A stretch of 64,000 nt of DNA. It comes from Aphanomyces cochlioides. Its lineage: Eukaryota > Oomycota > Saprolegniomycetes > Saprolegniales > Verrucalvaceae. The notes beneath the pieces are model-generated. The model was not told where the DNA came from, did no database searches, and saw nothing but the letters and a program-made list of their open reading frames with translations. Numbering within the stretch: the stretch's first letter is position 1; every line of letters begins with the position of its first letter. Positions 45,019-57,033 of the stretch are shown piece after piece. The DNA lies in the NCBI GenBank assembly GCA_019828595.1, contig JAHQRK010000004.1, forward strand, positions 3,906,001-3,970,000, read 5' to 3'. The position numbers and the translations under genes are program-made.

Positions 45019-46233
45019 CTAGGCTGAATTGGAAATCAATTTGGCTTTTCGTTTTCTTGATTCGCTTCGACGTTGGGACTTCGATTTCTTCGGTGTTTGT
45101 AAGCTAACACGGCGAATATGTCGGATAAAACTGACTCTTGGCATCTGACCCAGGGGGTATACATTTTCATTGTCTTGGATCATACATAGACTTCGGTCTA
45201 TGCAGCGCTTGTATCGCTTGGCGAGGACCCAGCAATGGGATGTTGAATCAGTGACAGAAACAACCAAGAATTCTCCGTCAGGCTCATCCAATATCGCTCT
45301 ACAGATATCACGAATTGGATCACCCACCGATTGCTTGAGCAGTTGACGGGAGAATATGGCGTCGTTGTAGTGGAATCCATGTGTGTATGCCAGCTTGAGA
45401 AAATCATGCATCTTGGAAGGGGGAATGCCCGCGTCTTGAGGAACTCCATGGGCCTCTTTGAAACCCGAAATGACTTCTTCGCTGAGCTCAAAATTGGAGA
45501 CATTCAAATTGGTAGCAACGATTCGGATTGCAGCCGCAAGACAAGATTTGTCACTGTTGTTGCCAATTTCTAGCCACAGAGGATCCATCGCTCGAAATTC
45601 AGCAAGCGTTGGGGCGAGACCAGTGTTCGTGAGGAAGTGGGCTCCAGCTTGTCGCCATCGTTGGTACATCGCCACGGCTTCTTGACACCCGCTGAGGTCT
45701 TTTTCGTCGAACCAGTCTTTGTCGAGTCCATCCGGGCGTTGAAACTTCCAGTTGACTTGGTATTGAATAGTTGAAATTCGATTTCGCATTGATGCCACTT
45801 CGCGGTGGTCATCGATAAACAACACTTCATCGATGTCATCATCGTCGGTTGGAATTCGCAGAGTGCGTGGGCGGTTGGTTGGGGCATCAGCCGTTGTCGC
45901 ATTCGTTTGTGGCCTGGCTGGAACAGAAACATCGTCCAATAGATCCATGAGGGATGGTAGCGGAGATCCATTGTCATTGCCCAAGGGGTCAAATTCGCGG
46001 GTGCTCGAGTTCAAAATGGACATATCAGGAGTAAATTGGTGTTCTTCAGTTGTAACTGGACTTGAAGGACGAGTGTCGGATGATTGCGTCATAGGTACAG
46101 AAATCTCAACTCCATCCACTCCCTCAAGAGTAATCCCTGGAGACATCGAGCTCCCCACACCTCGTGTAGTTATGGGTCTCGACGTCTGCGCGGGGAGTAC
46201 GCTATCGGCAGTGAAAATCGTTGAAGCTTCCAT
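45019..46233 (-). CDS. Family B ORF3: chromodomain-like plus cysteine-protease-like protein
   Basis: 404 aa from ATG 46233. Almost the same as the B1 copy; one visible change is Thr-to-Ser just before the putative catalytic His (SHCWVLAKR). The chromodomain-like segment, Cys231, His333, Asp346 and the basic tail are all kept. The two stops between it and the RT ORF are also kept, so they are ancestral to both copies. An intact frame in two long copies and one 309-codon truncated copy (B3) argues that the ORF was under constraint until recently, although the copies are too alike for a strong test. Confidence 0.72.
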   Translation of the reverse strand: MEASTIFTADSVLPAQTSRPITTRGVGSSMSPGITLEGVDGVEISVPMTQSSDTRPSSPVTTEEHQFTPDMSILNSSTREFDPLGNDNGSPLPSLMDLLDDVSVPARPQTNATTADAPTNRPRTLRIPTDDDDIDEVLFIDDHREVASMRNRISTIQYQVNWKFQRPDGLDKDWFDEKDLSGCQEAVAMYQRWRQAGAHFLTNTGLAPTLAEFRAMDPLWLEIGNNSDKSCLAAAIRIVATNLNVSNFELSEEVISGFKEAHGVPQDAGIPPSKMHDFLKLAYTHGFHYNDAIFSRQLLKQSVGDPIRDICRAILDEPDGEFLVVSVTDSTSHCWVLAKRYKRCIDRSLCMIQDNENVYPLGQMPRVSFIRHIRRVSLQTPKKSKSQRRSESRKRKAKLISNSA

Positions 46234-46446
46234 TGTTGTTGTCTTGGGTAAAATCAAAAGTGAGTCTTGGAGAATTGTTTTGAGATTCTCACTGAACTTA
46301 TTCTCAGTTGCGACACTTGAGTCAGGCACGATTTGATTGGGCAGTGAAATGTTTTGCGCGGATCGTGAGTGATGGTCGCCAGGATTCCCAATCAAAAATT
46401 CAGCTGGGATACCAAGTCAAGAATACAGCTGGGGCTTGTAATCAAA

Positions 46447-49400
46447 TTACTGGTGTTCAACTCGAAAAGACATGGGATATTTTTCGAATAGCTCGTTGTA
46501 TCCAGCTTGAGAGAAAAGGACTGAGACCGCTTCGATGATGTTTCGATAGTCGAAGTCGTCAGGCGAGAGCAAACGAATTGTTCGCCTGATGGAAGCTGTC
46601 CAACTGACAAATATAATCTCGTTCCATAGTAAAATCGGTAGAGGCCTTTTGCCATCGAACTTGGTTGCATTTCTTTGAGTCCATAAGGAGTACGTGATGG
46701 AAGCACAAAGGAGGGACCATAATTTGAATAATGCGTCATGCAGGTGTTTTCCTCGCGTATTGGTCTTGAAGCGACTGATATTCGTGGTGGTTGCCCAATC
46801 AAACTTAACACCATAAGCTCTCCATGCTCGCTCTTGGAACATCCAAACTTGATGTACATGATGACATGTATGGAAGGCATGATGAAAAGTCTCAACATCC
46901 GAGCAATCTTCATAGACACAACAAATAGCGTCAGGGTTTTGGATCTGCATATAGGAAAACCTCGAGTTGACGGGTAACATCTTCATGTGCAATCGAAACC
47001 ATACATCGCCTTGAACAGGTGGAGGTAGATTACACACAGTACGAATGAGACGGATATACTTTGCTATGTCTTTGTCAGTTCTTGTCGTAGTCTTCATAGG
47101 ATGTATAGCTTCAGTCTGGGGGGCGTGGTAAGCTAAATGCACCACGTTTTTCTTGGGCCACGACTCGAAAGGTAAATCAGCATCCTTGATTCTGGCTGTA
47201 AACGGATGTTGACAAGTCGGGACATTAGGCAGTGGCGACCCTTGCCGAATGTCAAACGATCGAACAACTTTGTCGAAGATTCGTGTGAGTTGATTGTAAA
47301 TGTCGGTTGTGCGGGGCAATGTGGCAAAGTCCATGACTCCGTCCTGGTTTAGACAAACTTGGGCAGCTGGATTGTTCGACGACATTCGGTTCACGAACAT
47401 GGTCTCTGTTGGCCAAGCGCCATGTGGGGTCAGGAAATCCTTCAGGCATCTGAGACCATTTTTGGCCCCGTGGCGGCACCAGAGACGCATGTCTTCATCT
47501 TTCACGACATTTGCTAACATCTTAGCAGAGCCGAAGTGCATTGCGTCGTAGGCTGTGAGCCATACCGGGAGGTTCAGTACCGTGTCGAGATTTGGAGGCA
47601 CGCCGATTCGCTTACTCATGTCTGTGGCTGACCAATGTTTCCAAGTATCAAGCCACAGTGGATGGAGCTCGCGAAGCAAAAGCCACTTGGAGCTTGCATT
47701 TGGGTAGTATGAAAGAAAATCGAATGGGTGACTGTCTCGGAATAACTGATGTATTGTGCGGCTAAATTGTCGCTGTACAAGTTTCTTCCACACCAGGATT
47801 TCACCAGGAGAATCGGCAGACATAAAGAGCTGTAAACGAAGAAGGCGTTGTGTTCGCAGCCTCGATGCAATGTGGGGGATTCCCAAGCCTAAAGGCTTGT
47901 CGTACTGCCACCTTCTATGGATTGAGGGACGGTAACTCTCATCGAGCTGGGTCTTGCGGCAAAGTATGAACTTGTTTAACATTTGTTGCCACGTAACGAC
48001 CATAGCAGGAGGCACAGGTACAACGGCTGTTACATGCCACAACATAGATAGCAACATCGTGGAGGCAATAAGCTTTCGGCCCTGCAATGTCCTTGCTCGT
48101 TTACCCCATAGTTGAAAGGACGAGATGAATTTGTCGTTGAGTTTTTGAAGTTGGGAGTCAGCCGAAAGTCGATGGCCAAAGAGAATACCAAGATATTTCG
48201 TACACTGACCAGTTGGTACGATATTGAGCAAACCATCTGCTTCGATGTCTTCTTGATCGAGATGGTCGTTGAGAACCAAGGTCATGCACTTGGAACGATT
48301 CAGACGGGCCCCTGAAGCCGTGCAAAACTCTTCCACAATTGCCATTTGCTCCACAGCAGATTGCAGCGAGTTTGATAACAACGTCGAGTCGTCGGCAAAG
48401 AATATACTCGTAATAACTGAGTCGTGGGGAGAGCGATTCCAAGATGTGGGGACGCTCGGAGCATCTCACCAAGAGGTTCTAGGTATAGGACGAACAGTAG
48501 GCATGATAAAGGACAGCCTTGTTTGACGCCTCGGGTAGGTCGGATCTTAGGGCCAAGTCGCCATTGAAGATGATCTGGACCAAAGGTGAGTCGTACAAAA
48601 GAGCTACCCACGCAATGAAACCATCACCAGTGTTGACTTCTCTCAGCACATCAAGCATGAATTCTCGATCCACCATGTCGTACGCTTTCGAAAAGTCAAG
48701 GAATGTTGCATAGTAGTCGTGATCTTCGTTGGTGCAAAACGTTTGCAAAGTTTGCACAAGCAGGACGTGGTCATGCAGCCGTCGTCCTGGGACAAAGCCA
48801 GCTTGACTTGGGTGAATGAGATGAGGAGCTACTGTAGCCAGGCGATAAGCGAGGGCACGGGATAGTATCTTCACCTCCACTGACATGAGTGCAATAGGTC
48901 GGTAGTTTCCAGGATCGCCTCGATCACCAGCTTTGAAGAGCAGAGCCACAGCACTACGCCTTTGTTGAAGGAGTAGTTTACCGTGGTGGTGAAGTTGGTA
49001 GTTGAAGACCCTGACCAGGATTTCGGAGAAAGCCTCGGGTGCTACTTGGAAGAAGGCCGCTGGCCATCCATCAGGACCAGGAGACTTGTTTGGACTCATT
49101 GTCTTGAGAGCACTACACAGCTCGGCTGCTGTGATAGGTCTGTCTAGCTCCTCGCGTTGCTCATCATTGAGTTTGCGGGAGATAAACCGTATGACAGCCC
49201 TCCGCCTCGCCCGGTTTAGCCGAGGTTGTTCGCCACGAGTGGTAGTCATTATTGCCTTCCAATGGGCAGTGAATCTCTCTTTGATAGTGGTAGGATCAGA
49301 CACGGGAATGCCATCGACGTTGACCGTCGTGATAGGAACCTTGAGTCCTTGTGGCCTTCGAAAGAAGTGGCTCGTACCGCGTTCGTTGATATTTGCATGA

Positions 49401-49447
49401 AAATCGAATTGCTGATCCATGCGGTATTGGCGATATTCGATTCTTGC
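46447..49447 (-). pseudogene. Family B ORF2 (reverse transcriptase), two frameshifts
   Basis: 5'-truncated ORF with three open pieces in different frames: 48479-49447 (RT fingers and palm, with PGPDGWPAAFF, LDFSKAYDMVD and the start of the region before RGVKQGCPLS), 48300-48611 (RGVKQGCPLS region) and 46447-48381 (thumb, linker and CCHC-type finger). Comparison with A8 and B1 places a 1-nt loss near 48556 and another in the G run at 48426-48429 (four G versus five in B1). The FADD motif lies next to the second break. Not expected to encode an active RT. Confidence 0.88.
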
Positions 49448-49530
<83 letters not shown>

Positions 49531-49572
49531 CTGAAGATCTGAAGGTCACTGGTTCGATCCCGGTTCGTGGCA
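49448..49572 (+). pseudogene. tRNA-Phe (GAA) interrupted by a 52-nt insert in the anticodon arm
   Basis: tRNA nt 1-46 are followed by 25 T and 12 A, then a second copy of CTGAAGATCTGAAGG (tRNA nt 32-46), then the rest of the gene. The insert would prevent correct folding, and the T run would stop Pol III. The rest is canonical. Confidence 0.88.
49494..49530. other. Poly(T)25-poly(A)12 insert with 15-bp duplication
   Basis: Flanked by direct repeats CTGAAGATCTGAAGG at 49479-49493 and 49531-49545. The repeats look like a target-site duplication. Opposed T and A runs are what a twin-primed insertion of a bare poly(A) tail would leave. An assembly or sequencing artefact in this homopolymer is a real alternative. 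Confidence 0.6.
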
Positions 49573-50637
49573 TTGTTTTCACCACCACGCCTGCTTTTTC
49601 ATTCACAACATCGCACCCTTCTTTTACACCACGGAGCGCACTTACACGCGCACACACTAACACATTGGACTTGTCCATTTCATTCACAACTCACACACCA
49701 ACATAACCATGGACTGCACCTTTTACACTGCCATTCAAATTGCAAAGACAAAACACAGCATCCACGCACAGAATGCGATGCCATACATTCCTCCAAAGTT
49801 TCACGCCCAAGCTTGTCTCGCTCCTCTCTCAACGATCGAATGAAGCACAACTCATTCTCATGTCTTACTCTCGACAGCACACACAACCAAAATGGCGTCT
49901 AAGCAAGACGTTGATGTTTTCAGCGACAATACACATTACAAGGCGATGGCTTCCTTCAGGACAGCACACACTTAACAATCATACGCGGAGGAGTTCCATC
50001 ATGTAGAGGCCATGCATCATATGCTGGACGTCGTATCGTGTTCTCTTCAAAGAGCTATGAATAGAAAGAACGACCCATCCAATGCATGTGAAAGTTGCAC
50101 GTAATGTGGAGCAAGCATACGTTGTCCACACTGATTCAAGTTCGACGAGGAGAATACTCTATGCTCCAAAAAGTGCTCTTTTGACGACTTCTCGAGGCGA
50201 GGGACAATGACCCTCGATTTCTGTCAATATTCCGATCTCATTCGAATCCCTCCTGTGGATAGTTCTTTCAACCACACATCGTTTGCTTTCTGAGCTACAA
50301 GACTCTAGATATTACTGTAGGATGAGTTTTTATGTCATTGCTTTAAAGTATATGTCATAGCATGGGAATCGCCAGAAGAAAGGACCATGACGTGGTTAGC
50401 GAAGCATGGGCAGACGAGTGTATTCCCTGTGATGTGGAAATGAAACGGGATACTTTGTAGTATGGGATGTCAGTTAGTTGACAATGGTGTGTTTGAGTGT
50501 GCGTGTTGTTGCATAAGCTGAAGGAGGTAGTGTTCAGGGTGTATGGGAGGTGTTGTCAGGTGTGTGTATGTGTGTGGAAGAGGACGTGCGAGTGTGTGTG
50601 CATGGTCCTATGGAAGCATATACGCCGCGATAGCTCA

Positions 50638-51654
50638 ATGTCAATGGGGAGTCTATTTGTAGTTAATGTAAACTACAAACTAATATTGCCCGAAGGCTCA
50701 TCCCATTTCCAACTGCTAGGCTGAATTGGAAATCAATTTGGCTTTTCGTTTTCTTGATTCGCTTCGACGTTGGGACTTCGATTTCTTCGGTGTTTGTAAG
50801 CTAACACGGCGAATATGTCGGATAAAACTGACTCTTGGCATCTGACCCAGGGGGTATACATTTTCATTGTCTTGGATCATACATAGACTTCGGTCTATGC
50901 AGCGCTTGTATCGCTTGGCGAGGACCCAGCAATGGGATGTTGAATCAGTGACAGAAACAACCAAGAATTCTCCGTCAGGCTCATCCAATATCGCTCTACA
51001 GATATCACGAATTGGATCGCCCACCGATTGCTTGAGCAGTTGACGGGAGAATATGGCGTCGTTGTAGTGGAATCCATGTGTGTATGCCAGCTTGAGAAAA
51101 TCATGCATCTTGGAAGGGGGAATGCCCGCGTCTTGAGGAACTCCATGGGCCTCTTTGAAACCCGAAATGACTTCTTCGCTGAGCTCAAAATTGGAGACAT
51201 TCAAATTGGTAGCAACGATTCGGATTGCAGCCGCAAGACAAGATTTGTCACTGTTGTTGCCAATTTCTAGCCACAGAGGATCCATCGCTCGAAATTCAGC
51301 AAGCGTTGGGGCGAGACCAGTGTTCGTGAGGAAGTGGGCTCCAGCTTGTCGCCATCGTTGGTACATCGCCACGGCTTCTTGACACCCGCTGAGGTCTTTT
51401 TCGTCGAACCAGTCTTTGTCGAGTCCATCCGGGCGTTGAAACTTCCAGTTGACTTGGTATTGAATAGTTGAAATTCGATTTCGCATTGATGCCACTTCGC
51501 GGTGGTCATCGATAAACAACACTTCATCGATGTCATCATCGTCGGTTGGAATTCGCAGAGTGCGTGGGCGGTTGGTTGGGGCATCAGCCGTTGTCGCATT
51601 CGTTTGTGGCCTGGCTGGAACAGAAACATCGTCCAATAGATCCATGAGGGATGA
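50638..51654 (-). mobile_element. B3: family B element, 1,017 bp, 5'-truncated
   Basis: Contains the 3' UTR and most of ORF3. One A that belongs to neither element nor target lies at the junction with tRNA 51655. Confidence 0.95.
50716..51654 (-). CDS. Family B ORF3, N-terminally truncated
   Basis: Open frame. The first in-frame ATG (51645) gives 309 aa containing the complete chromodomain-like and protease-like segments and the basic tail; the disordered N-terminus is largely lost. It could still encode both folded parts if transcribed from outside. Confidence 0.7.
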   Translation of the reverse strand, partial: SSLMDLLDDVSVPARPQTNATTADAPTNRPRTLRIPTDDDDIDEVLFIDDHREVASMRNRISTIQYQVNWKFQRPDGLDKDWFDEKDLSGCQEAVAMYQRWRQAGAHFLTNTGLAPTLAEFRAMDPLWLEIGNNSDKSCLAAAIRIVATNLNVSNFELSEEVISGFKEAHGVPQDAGIPPSKMHDFLKLAYTHGFHYNDAIFSRQLLKQSVGDPIRDICRAILDEPDGEFLVVSVTDSTSHCWVLAKRYKRCIDRSLCMIQDNENVYPLGQMPRVSFIRHIRRVSLQTPKKSKSQRRSESRKRKAKLISNSA

Positions 51655-51702
<48 letters not shown>

Positions 51703-51727
51703 ACTGGTTCGATCCCGGTTCGTGGCA
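51655..51727 (+). tRNA. tRNA-Phe(GAA): tRNA-Phe (GAA)
   Basis: Canonical sequence; 5' flank is the end of B3. Confidence 0.98.
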
Positions 51728-52778
51728 TTGTTTTCACCACCACGCCTGCTTTTTCATTCACAACATCGCACCCTTCTTTTACACCACGGAGCGCACTTAC
51801 ACGCGCACACACTAACACATTGGACTTGTCCATTTCATTCACAACTCACACACCAACATAACCATGGACTGCACCTTTTACACTGCCATTCAAATTGCAA
51901 AGACAAAACACAGCATCCACGCACAGAATGCGATGCCATACATTCCTCCAAAGTCTCACGCCCAAGCTTGTCTCGCTCCTCTCTCAACGATCGAATGAAG
52001 CACAACTCATTCTCATGTCTTACTCTCGACAGCACACACAACCAAAATGGCGTCTAAGCAAGACGTTGATGTTTTCAGCGACAATACACATTACAAGGCG
52101 ATGGCTTCCTTCAGGACAGCACACACTTAACAATCATACGCGGAGGAGTTCCATCATGTAGAGGCCATGCATCATATGCTGGACGTCGTATCGTGTTCTC
52201 TTCAAAGAGCTATGAATAGAAAGAACGACCCATCCAATGCATGTGAAAGTTGCACGTAATGTGGAGCAAGCATACGTTGTCCACACTGATTCAAGTTCGA
52301 CGAGGAGAATACTCTATGCTCCAAAAAGTGCTCTTTTGACGACTTCTCGAGGCGAGGGACAATGACCCTCGATTTCTGTCAATATTCCGATCTCATTCGA
52401 ATCCCTCCTGTGGATAGTTCTTTCAACCACACATCGTTTGCTTTCTGAGCTACAAGACTCTAGATATTACTGTAGGATGAGTTTTTATGTCATTGCTTTA
52501 AAGTATATGTCATAGCATGGGAATCGCCAGAAGAAAGGACCATGACGTGGTTAGCGAAGCATGGGCAGACGAGTGTATTCCCTGTGATGTGGAAATGAAA
52601 CGGGATACTTTGTAGTATGGGATGTCAGTTAGTTGACAATGGTGTGTTTGAGTGTGCGTGTTGTTGCATAAGCTGAAGGAGGTAGTGTTCAGGGTGTATG
52701 GGAGGTGTTGTCAGGTGTGTGTATGTGTGTGGAAGAGGACGTGCGAGTGTGTGTGCATGGTCCTATGGAAGCATATAC
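51655..52778 (+). repeat. tRNA-Phe array unit (1,124 bp)
   Basis: Single unit between B3 and the B4-B5 stack. Confidence 0.95.
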
Positions 52779-52792
52779 GCCGCGATAGCTCA

Positions 52793-53063
52793 ATGTCAAT
52801 GGGGAGTCTATTTGTAGTTAATGTAAACTACAAACTAATATTGCCCGAAGGCTCATCCCATTTCCAACTGCCAGGCTGAATTGGTAATCAATTTGGCTTT
52901 TCGTTTTCTTGATTCGCTTCGACGTTGGGACTTCGATTTCTTCGGTGTTTGTAAGCTAACACGGCGAATATGTCGGATAAAACTGACTCTTGGCATCTGA
53001 CCCAGGGGGTATACATTTTCATTGTCTTGGATCATACATAGACTTCGGTCTATGCAGCGCTTC
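52793..53063 (-). mobile_element. B4: family B element, 271 bp, strongly 5'-truncated
   Basis: 3' UTR and the last ~65 codons of ORF3. The ORF3 stop TAG is changed to TGG, extending the frame to 52853. Flanked by stubs 52779-52792 and 53064-53077, with one C (the native base before the tRNA) at the 5' junction. Confidence 0.94.
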
Positions 53064-53077
53064 GCCGCGATAGCTCA

Positions 53078-53816
53078 ATGTCAATGGGGAGTCTATTTGT
53101 AGTTAATGTAAACTACAAACTAATATTGCCCGAAGGCTCATCCCATTTCCAACTGCTAGGCTGAATTGGAAATCAATTTGGCTTTTCGTTTTCTTGATTC
53201 GCTTCGACGTTGGGACTTCGATTTCTTCGGTGTTTGTAAGCTAACACGGCGAATATGTCGGATAAAACTGACTCTTGGCATCTGACCCAGGGGGTATACA
53301 TTTTCATTGTCTTGGATCATACATAGACTTCGGTCTATGCAGCGCTTGTATCGCTTGGCGAGGACCCAGCAATGGGATGTTGAATCAGTGACAGAAACAA
53401 CCAAGAATTCTCCGTCAGGCTCATCCAATATCGCTCTACAGATATCACGAATTGGATCACCCACCGATTGCTTGAGCAGTTGACGGGAGAATATGGCGTC
53501 GTTGTAGTGGAATCCATGTGTGTATGCCAGCTTGAGAAAATCATGCATCTTGGAAGGGGGAATGCCCGCGTCTTGAGGAACTCCATGGGCCTCTTTGAAA
53601 CCCGAAATGACTTCTTCGCTGAGCTCAAAATTGGAGACATTCAAATTGGTAGCAACGATTCGGATTGCAGCCGCAAGACAAGATTTGTCACTGTTGTTGC
53701 CAATTTCTAGCCACAGAGGATCCATCGCTCGAAATTCAGCAAGCGTTGGGGCGAGACCAGTGTTCGTGAGGAAGTGGGCTCCAGCTTGTCGCCATCGTTG
53801 GTACATCGCCACGGCT

Positions 53817-53817
<1 letters not shown>
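53078..53817 (-). mobile_element. B5: family B element, 740 bp, 5'-truncated
   Basis: Stacked between B4 and tRNA 53818. One extra G at the 5' junction. Shares the A of GATCACCC (53456-53463) with B2, where B1 and B3 have G. Confidence 0.94.
53156..53817 (-). CDS. Family B ORF3, C-terminal part
   Basis: About 220 codons starting at the end of the chromodomain-like segment. They include the protease-like Cys/His/Asp region and the basic tail. No own start is certain; a remnant. Confidence 0.68.
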
Positions 53818-53865
<48 letters not shown>

Positions 53866-53890
53866 ACTGGTTCGATCCCGGTTCGTGGCA
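53818..53890 (+). tRNA. tRNA-Phe(GAA): tRNA-Phe (GAA)
   Basis: Canonical sequence; 5' flank is the end of B5. Confidence 0.98.
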
Positions 53891-54941
53891 TTGTTTTCAC
53901 CACCACGCCTGCTTTTTCATTCACAACATCGCACCCTTCTTTTACACCACGGAGCGCACTTACACGCGCACACACTAACACATTGGACTTGTCCATTTCA
54001 TTCACAACTCACACACCAACATAACCATGGACTGCACCTTTTACACTGCCATTCAAATTGCAAAGACAAAACACAGCATCCACGCACAGAATGCGATGCC
54101 ATACATTCCTCCAAAGTCTCACGCCCAAGCTTGTCTCGCTCCTCTCTCAACGATCGAATGAAGCACAACTCATTCTCATGTCTTACTCTCGACAGCACAC
54201 ACAACCAAAATGGCGTCTAAGCAAGACGTTGATGTTTTCAGCGACAATACACATTACAAGGCGATGGATTCCTTCAGGACAGCACACACTTAACAATCAT
54301 ACGCGGAGGAGTTCCATCATGTAGAGGCCATGCATCATATGCTGGACGTCGTATCGTGTTCTCTTCAAAGAGCTATGAATAGAAAGAACGACCCATCCAA
54401 TGCATGTGAAAGTTGCACGTAATGTGGAGCAAGCATACGTTGTCCACACTGATTCAAGTTCGACGAGGAGAATACTCTATGCTCCAAAAAGTGCTCTTTT
54501 GACGACTTCTCGAGGCGAGGGACAATGACCCTCGATTTCTGTCAATATTCCGATCTCATTCGAATCCCTCCTGTGGATAGTTCTTTCAACCACACATCGT
54601 TTGCTTTCTGAGCTACAAGACTCTAGATATTACTGTAGGATGAGTTTTTATGTCATTGCTTTAAAGTATATGTCATAGCATGGGAATCGCCAGAAGAAAG
54701 GACCATGACGTGGTTAGCGAAGCATGGGCAGACGAGTGTATTCCCTGTGATGTGGAAATGAAACGGGATACTTTGTAGTATGGGATGTCAGTTAGTTGAC
54801 AATGGTGTGTTTGAGTGTGCGTGTTGTTGCATAAGCTGAAGGAGGTAGTGTTCAGGGTGTATGGGAGGTGTTGTCAGGTGTGTGTATGTGTGTGGAAGAG
54901 GACGTGCGAGTGTGTGTGCATGGTCCTATGGAAGCATATAC
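53818..54941 (+). repeat. tRNA-Phe array unit (1,124 bp)
   Basis: Single unit with a private C-to-A at 54268; ends at stub 54942-54955. Confidence 0.95.
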
Positions 54942-54955
54942 GCCGCGATAGCTCA

Positions 54956-56839
54956 CTGCAATGGGGAGGTATATTAATAGACTTTCAATATCTACTAATA
55001 CTAATATTGCCTACTAACGGCTCATCCCACTTCCAAATGCTTCAGCATATTTTCTACTTTGGGCTTTGGAGTACAGCGATTTTTGACTTGTTGAATAAAT
55101 ACTTGGGGCTTGTTAATTTGGGGCTGAAGGTTGGAGCGCGAGCAAAGTCGGGTACTTGGCTACCAGTGGGCGATAGACAGGTTGTCTATGCAAAGTATTG
55201 ATTGCTGAAATTGCTTCCACTCGTTGAGGGCTGTCAACTTCTTGGAGGCGAAGCCATCTGCGGATCGATGCATGCCATCGGATGAAGCTGACTTCTTGCC
55301 AAATTTCTGGCGGAGGCGGCTCCTTCGATTCGAACTTGGCGGCGTTGTGCGTTGTCCAAATATAGTGAAGGTTGGAAGCACACAGAAGAGCCCAGAGCAC
55401 AAACAGTATGTCTTGAAGCTGGCTACCGCGTTCGTTGACTTGAAAGCGGTCGATGTTGGTGATGGCAGTCCAATCGAAATTGACACCGAAGCATCGCCAA
55501 GCGGTCGCGTGAAAACGCCAAAGGGGATACACGCGAGAGCAGGTGTGGAAGGCGTGGTGTTGGTTCTCCGGTGCGTCGCAATTGGTATAGACACAGCAAA
55601 TTACGTCTGGCTGCTGAGGTTGCAAGTAGAACAAGCGCGAGTTGACAGGCAGCATGTTGAACAACAGTCGAAACCAAACGTCGCCATGGAGGGGAGGCGG
55701 CCAACGGCATGTTTTGCGGATGAGTCGCACGTAGGTCGCAATATCTTGTTGCTCGACGCGGGACGATGTCGCCACTGGGTGCGGTTTTCCATCCGAAGGG
55801 GCGTGATGCGCCAAACGTGATACGAGTCGCTTGGGCCAACGCTCGAAGGATAGCAATTGATCTTTGAAAAGTGCCTTGAAAGGGTGACTTGTTGTATCGA
55901 TATCGGTCAAAGCAGTTCCAGTTCGAACGCCAGACGTGCGGAGGACTTGGTCGAATATCTTGGTGAGGTGGCTATAAACTTGACCAGCACGTTCGGGTGC
56001 TGCAAATCCCATCGCGCCGTTCGCTTGTAACGTCACTTGTGCCGCACGGTTGTTGGATGACAGTCGATCAATAAACGCAGCTCTTGTAGGCCATGTCCCT
56101 TGCCGTGTCAAGAAGTCTTTGAGGCAGTGGAAACCGTTTTGAGACGCATGTCTACACCATCGACGACACAGAGCAGTCTTCACGACATTTGATGTAGCAC
56201 CCGCAGGACCAACTTGCAGAGCGGGGTAGGATGTCAGCCACACGGGGAGGTTCAAAAGTTCTTCGAGGCTTGGTGGCGAAGCGGTTCGCTTGGCCATAGG
56301 TGTGGCGGCCCATTGATGCCAAATGTCGTGCCAAAGAGGATGCAGCTCCCACAAAAACAACCACTTGGAGCTGTGGTTGGGGAAGTACGTGAGAAAGTCG
56401 AACGGGTGGGTGTCGCGATACAGCTTGTTCATGACACGGGAAAATTGTCTCTTGACAAGCAACTTCCATGGGGCAAATGTGTTGGGTGAATTGGGCTGCA
56501 TCAAGAGTTGGAGCCGCAGCAGTCGCTGAGTCCGAAGCTTCGAAGCCACATGCGGAATACCGAGGCCGAGTTTTTGATCGAACTGCCACTTGCGGCAAAT
56601 AGTTGAGCGATGATGGTCGGTGATTTGCGTCTTCCGACCAAGGATGTACTTGTTGACCATTCTTTGCCAAACGGCAACCATCGTTGGAGGCACATACACT
56701 GCAGCCGTGACATGCCATAACAACGACAACAACATGGTCGATACGATGAGTTTGCGGCCTTGGATGGTTCGCGCACGACTTCCCCACGTTTGAAACGCAG
56801 CCAGAAACTTGTCGTTCAGTTGCTGGACTTGAAAATCGC
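54956..56839 (-). mobile_element. A9: family A element, 1,884 bp, 5'-truncated
   Basis: Left member of a three-element stack. It belongs with A8 by its 3'-UTR variant. Two bases (GC) at the 5' junction fit both element and target. Followed by stub 56840-56853. Confidence 0.95.
55113..56839 (-). CDS. Family A ORF2, C-terminal part
   Basis: Open from the truncation point; the first ATG (56735) gives 540 aa. It starts after the RT catalytic motifs and carries the linker, CCHC-type finger and tail. No catalytic function is expected. Confidence 0.86.
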
Positions 56840-56853
56840 GCCGCGATAGCTCA

Positions 56854-56984
56854 ATGTCAATGGGGAGTCTATTTGTAGTTAATGTAAACTACAAACTAAT
56901 ATTGCCCGAAGGCTCATCCCATTTCCAACTGCTAGGCTGAATTGGAAATCAATTTGGCTTTTCGTTTTCTTGATTCGCTTCGAA
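56854..56984 (-). mobile_element. B6: family B element, 131 bp, shortest copy
   Basis: Only the 78-nt 3' UTR and the last ~17 codons of ORF3 (56932-56984). Middle of the stack. One extra A at the junction with stub 56985-56998. Confidence 0.93.
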
Positions 56985-57008
56985 GCCGCGATAGCTCAGT
57001 GTACAATC

Positions 57009-57033
57009 GCGTATATTGAATTTAATTATACGC
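57009..57033 (-). promoter_or_regulatory. Family C 3'-UTR hairpins
   Basis: GCGTATA (57009-57015) and TATACGC (57027-57033) form a 7-bp stem, 10 nt from the element end, where A and B also have theirs. Two more palindromes follow: TAATGAC/GTCATTA (57041-57055) and TCACTC/GAGTGA (57057-57070). Confidence 0.65.

Larger units (their letters stand above)
44941..49447 (-). mobile_element. B2: longest family B element, 4,507 bp, 5'-truncated
   Basis: Between stub 44927-44940 and the interrupted tRNA at 49448. It reaches further 5' than B1, into the linker between endonuclease and RT (equivalent to about family A residue 383), so the endonuclease and any ORF1 of family B are not seen in this window. 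Confidence 0.95.
49448..50623 (+). repeat. tRNA-Phe array unit enlarged to 1,176 bp
   Basis: A standard unit plus the 52-nt insert; private C-to-T at 49800. Ends at stub 50624-50637. Confidence 0.94.

Noticed and set aside
1983..56998. The 14-bp repeats as a CRISPR-like or short-repeat array
   Set aside because: They are tRNA 5' stubs at element junctions, with irregular spacing of hundreds to thousands of bases.
56985..56998. Stub reuse as the preferred target for stacking
   Set aside because: It cannot be excluded, but hits on the regenerated full tRNA explain all stacks without needing a 14-bp site to suffice.
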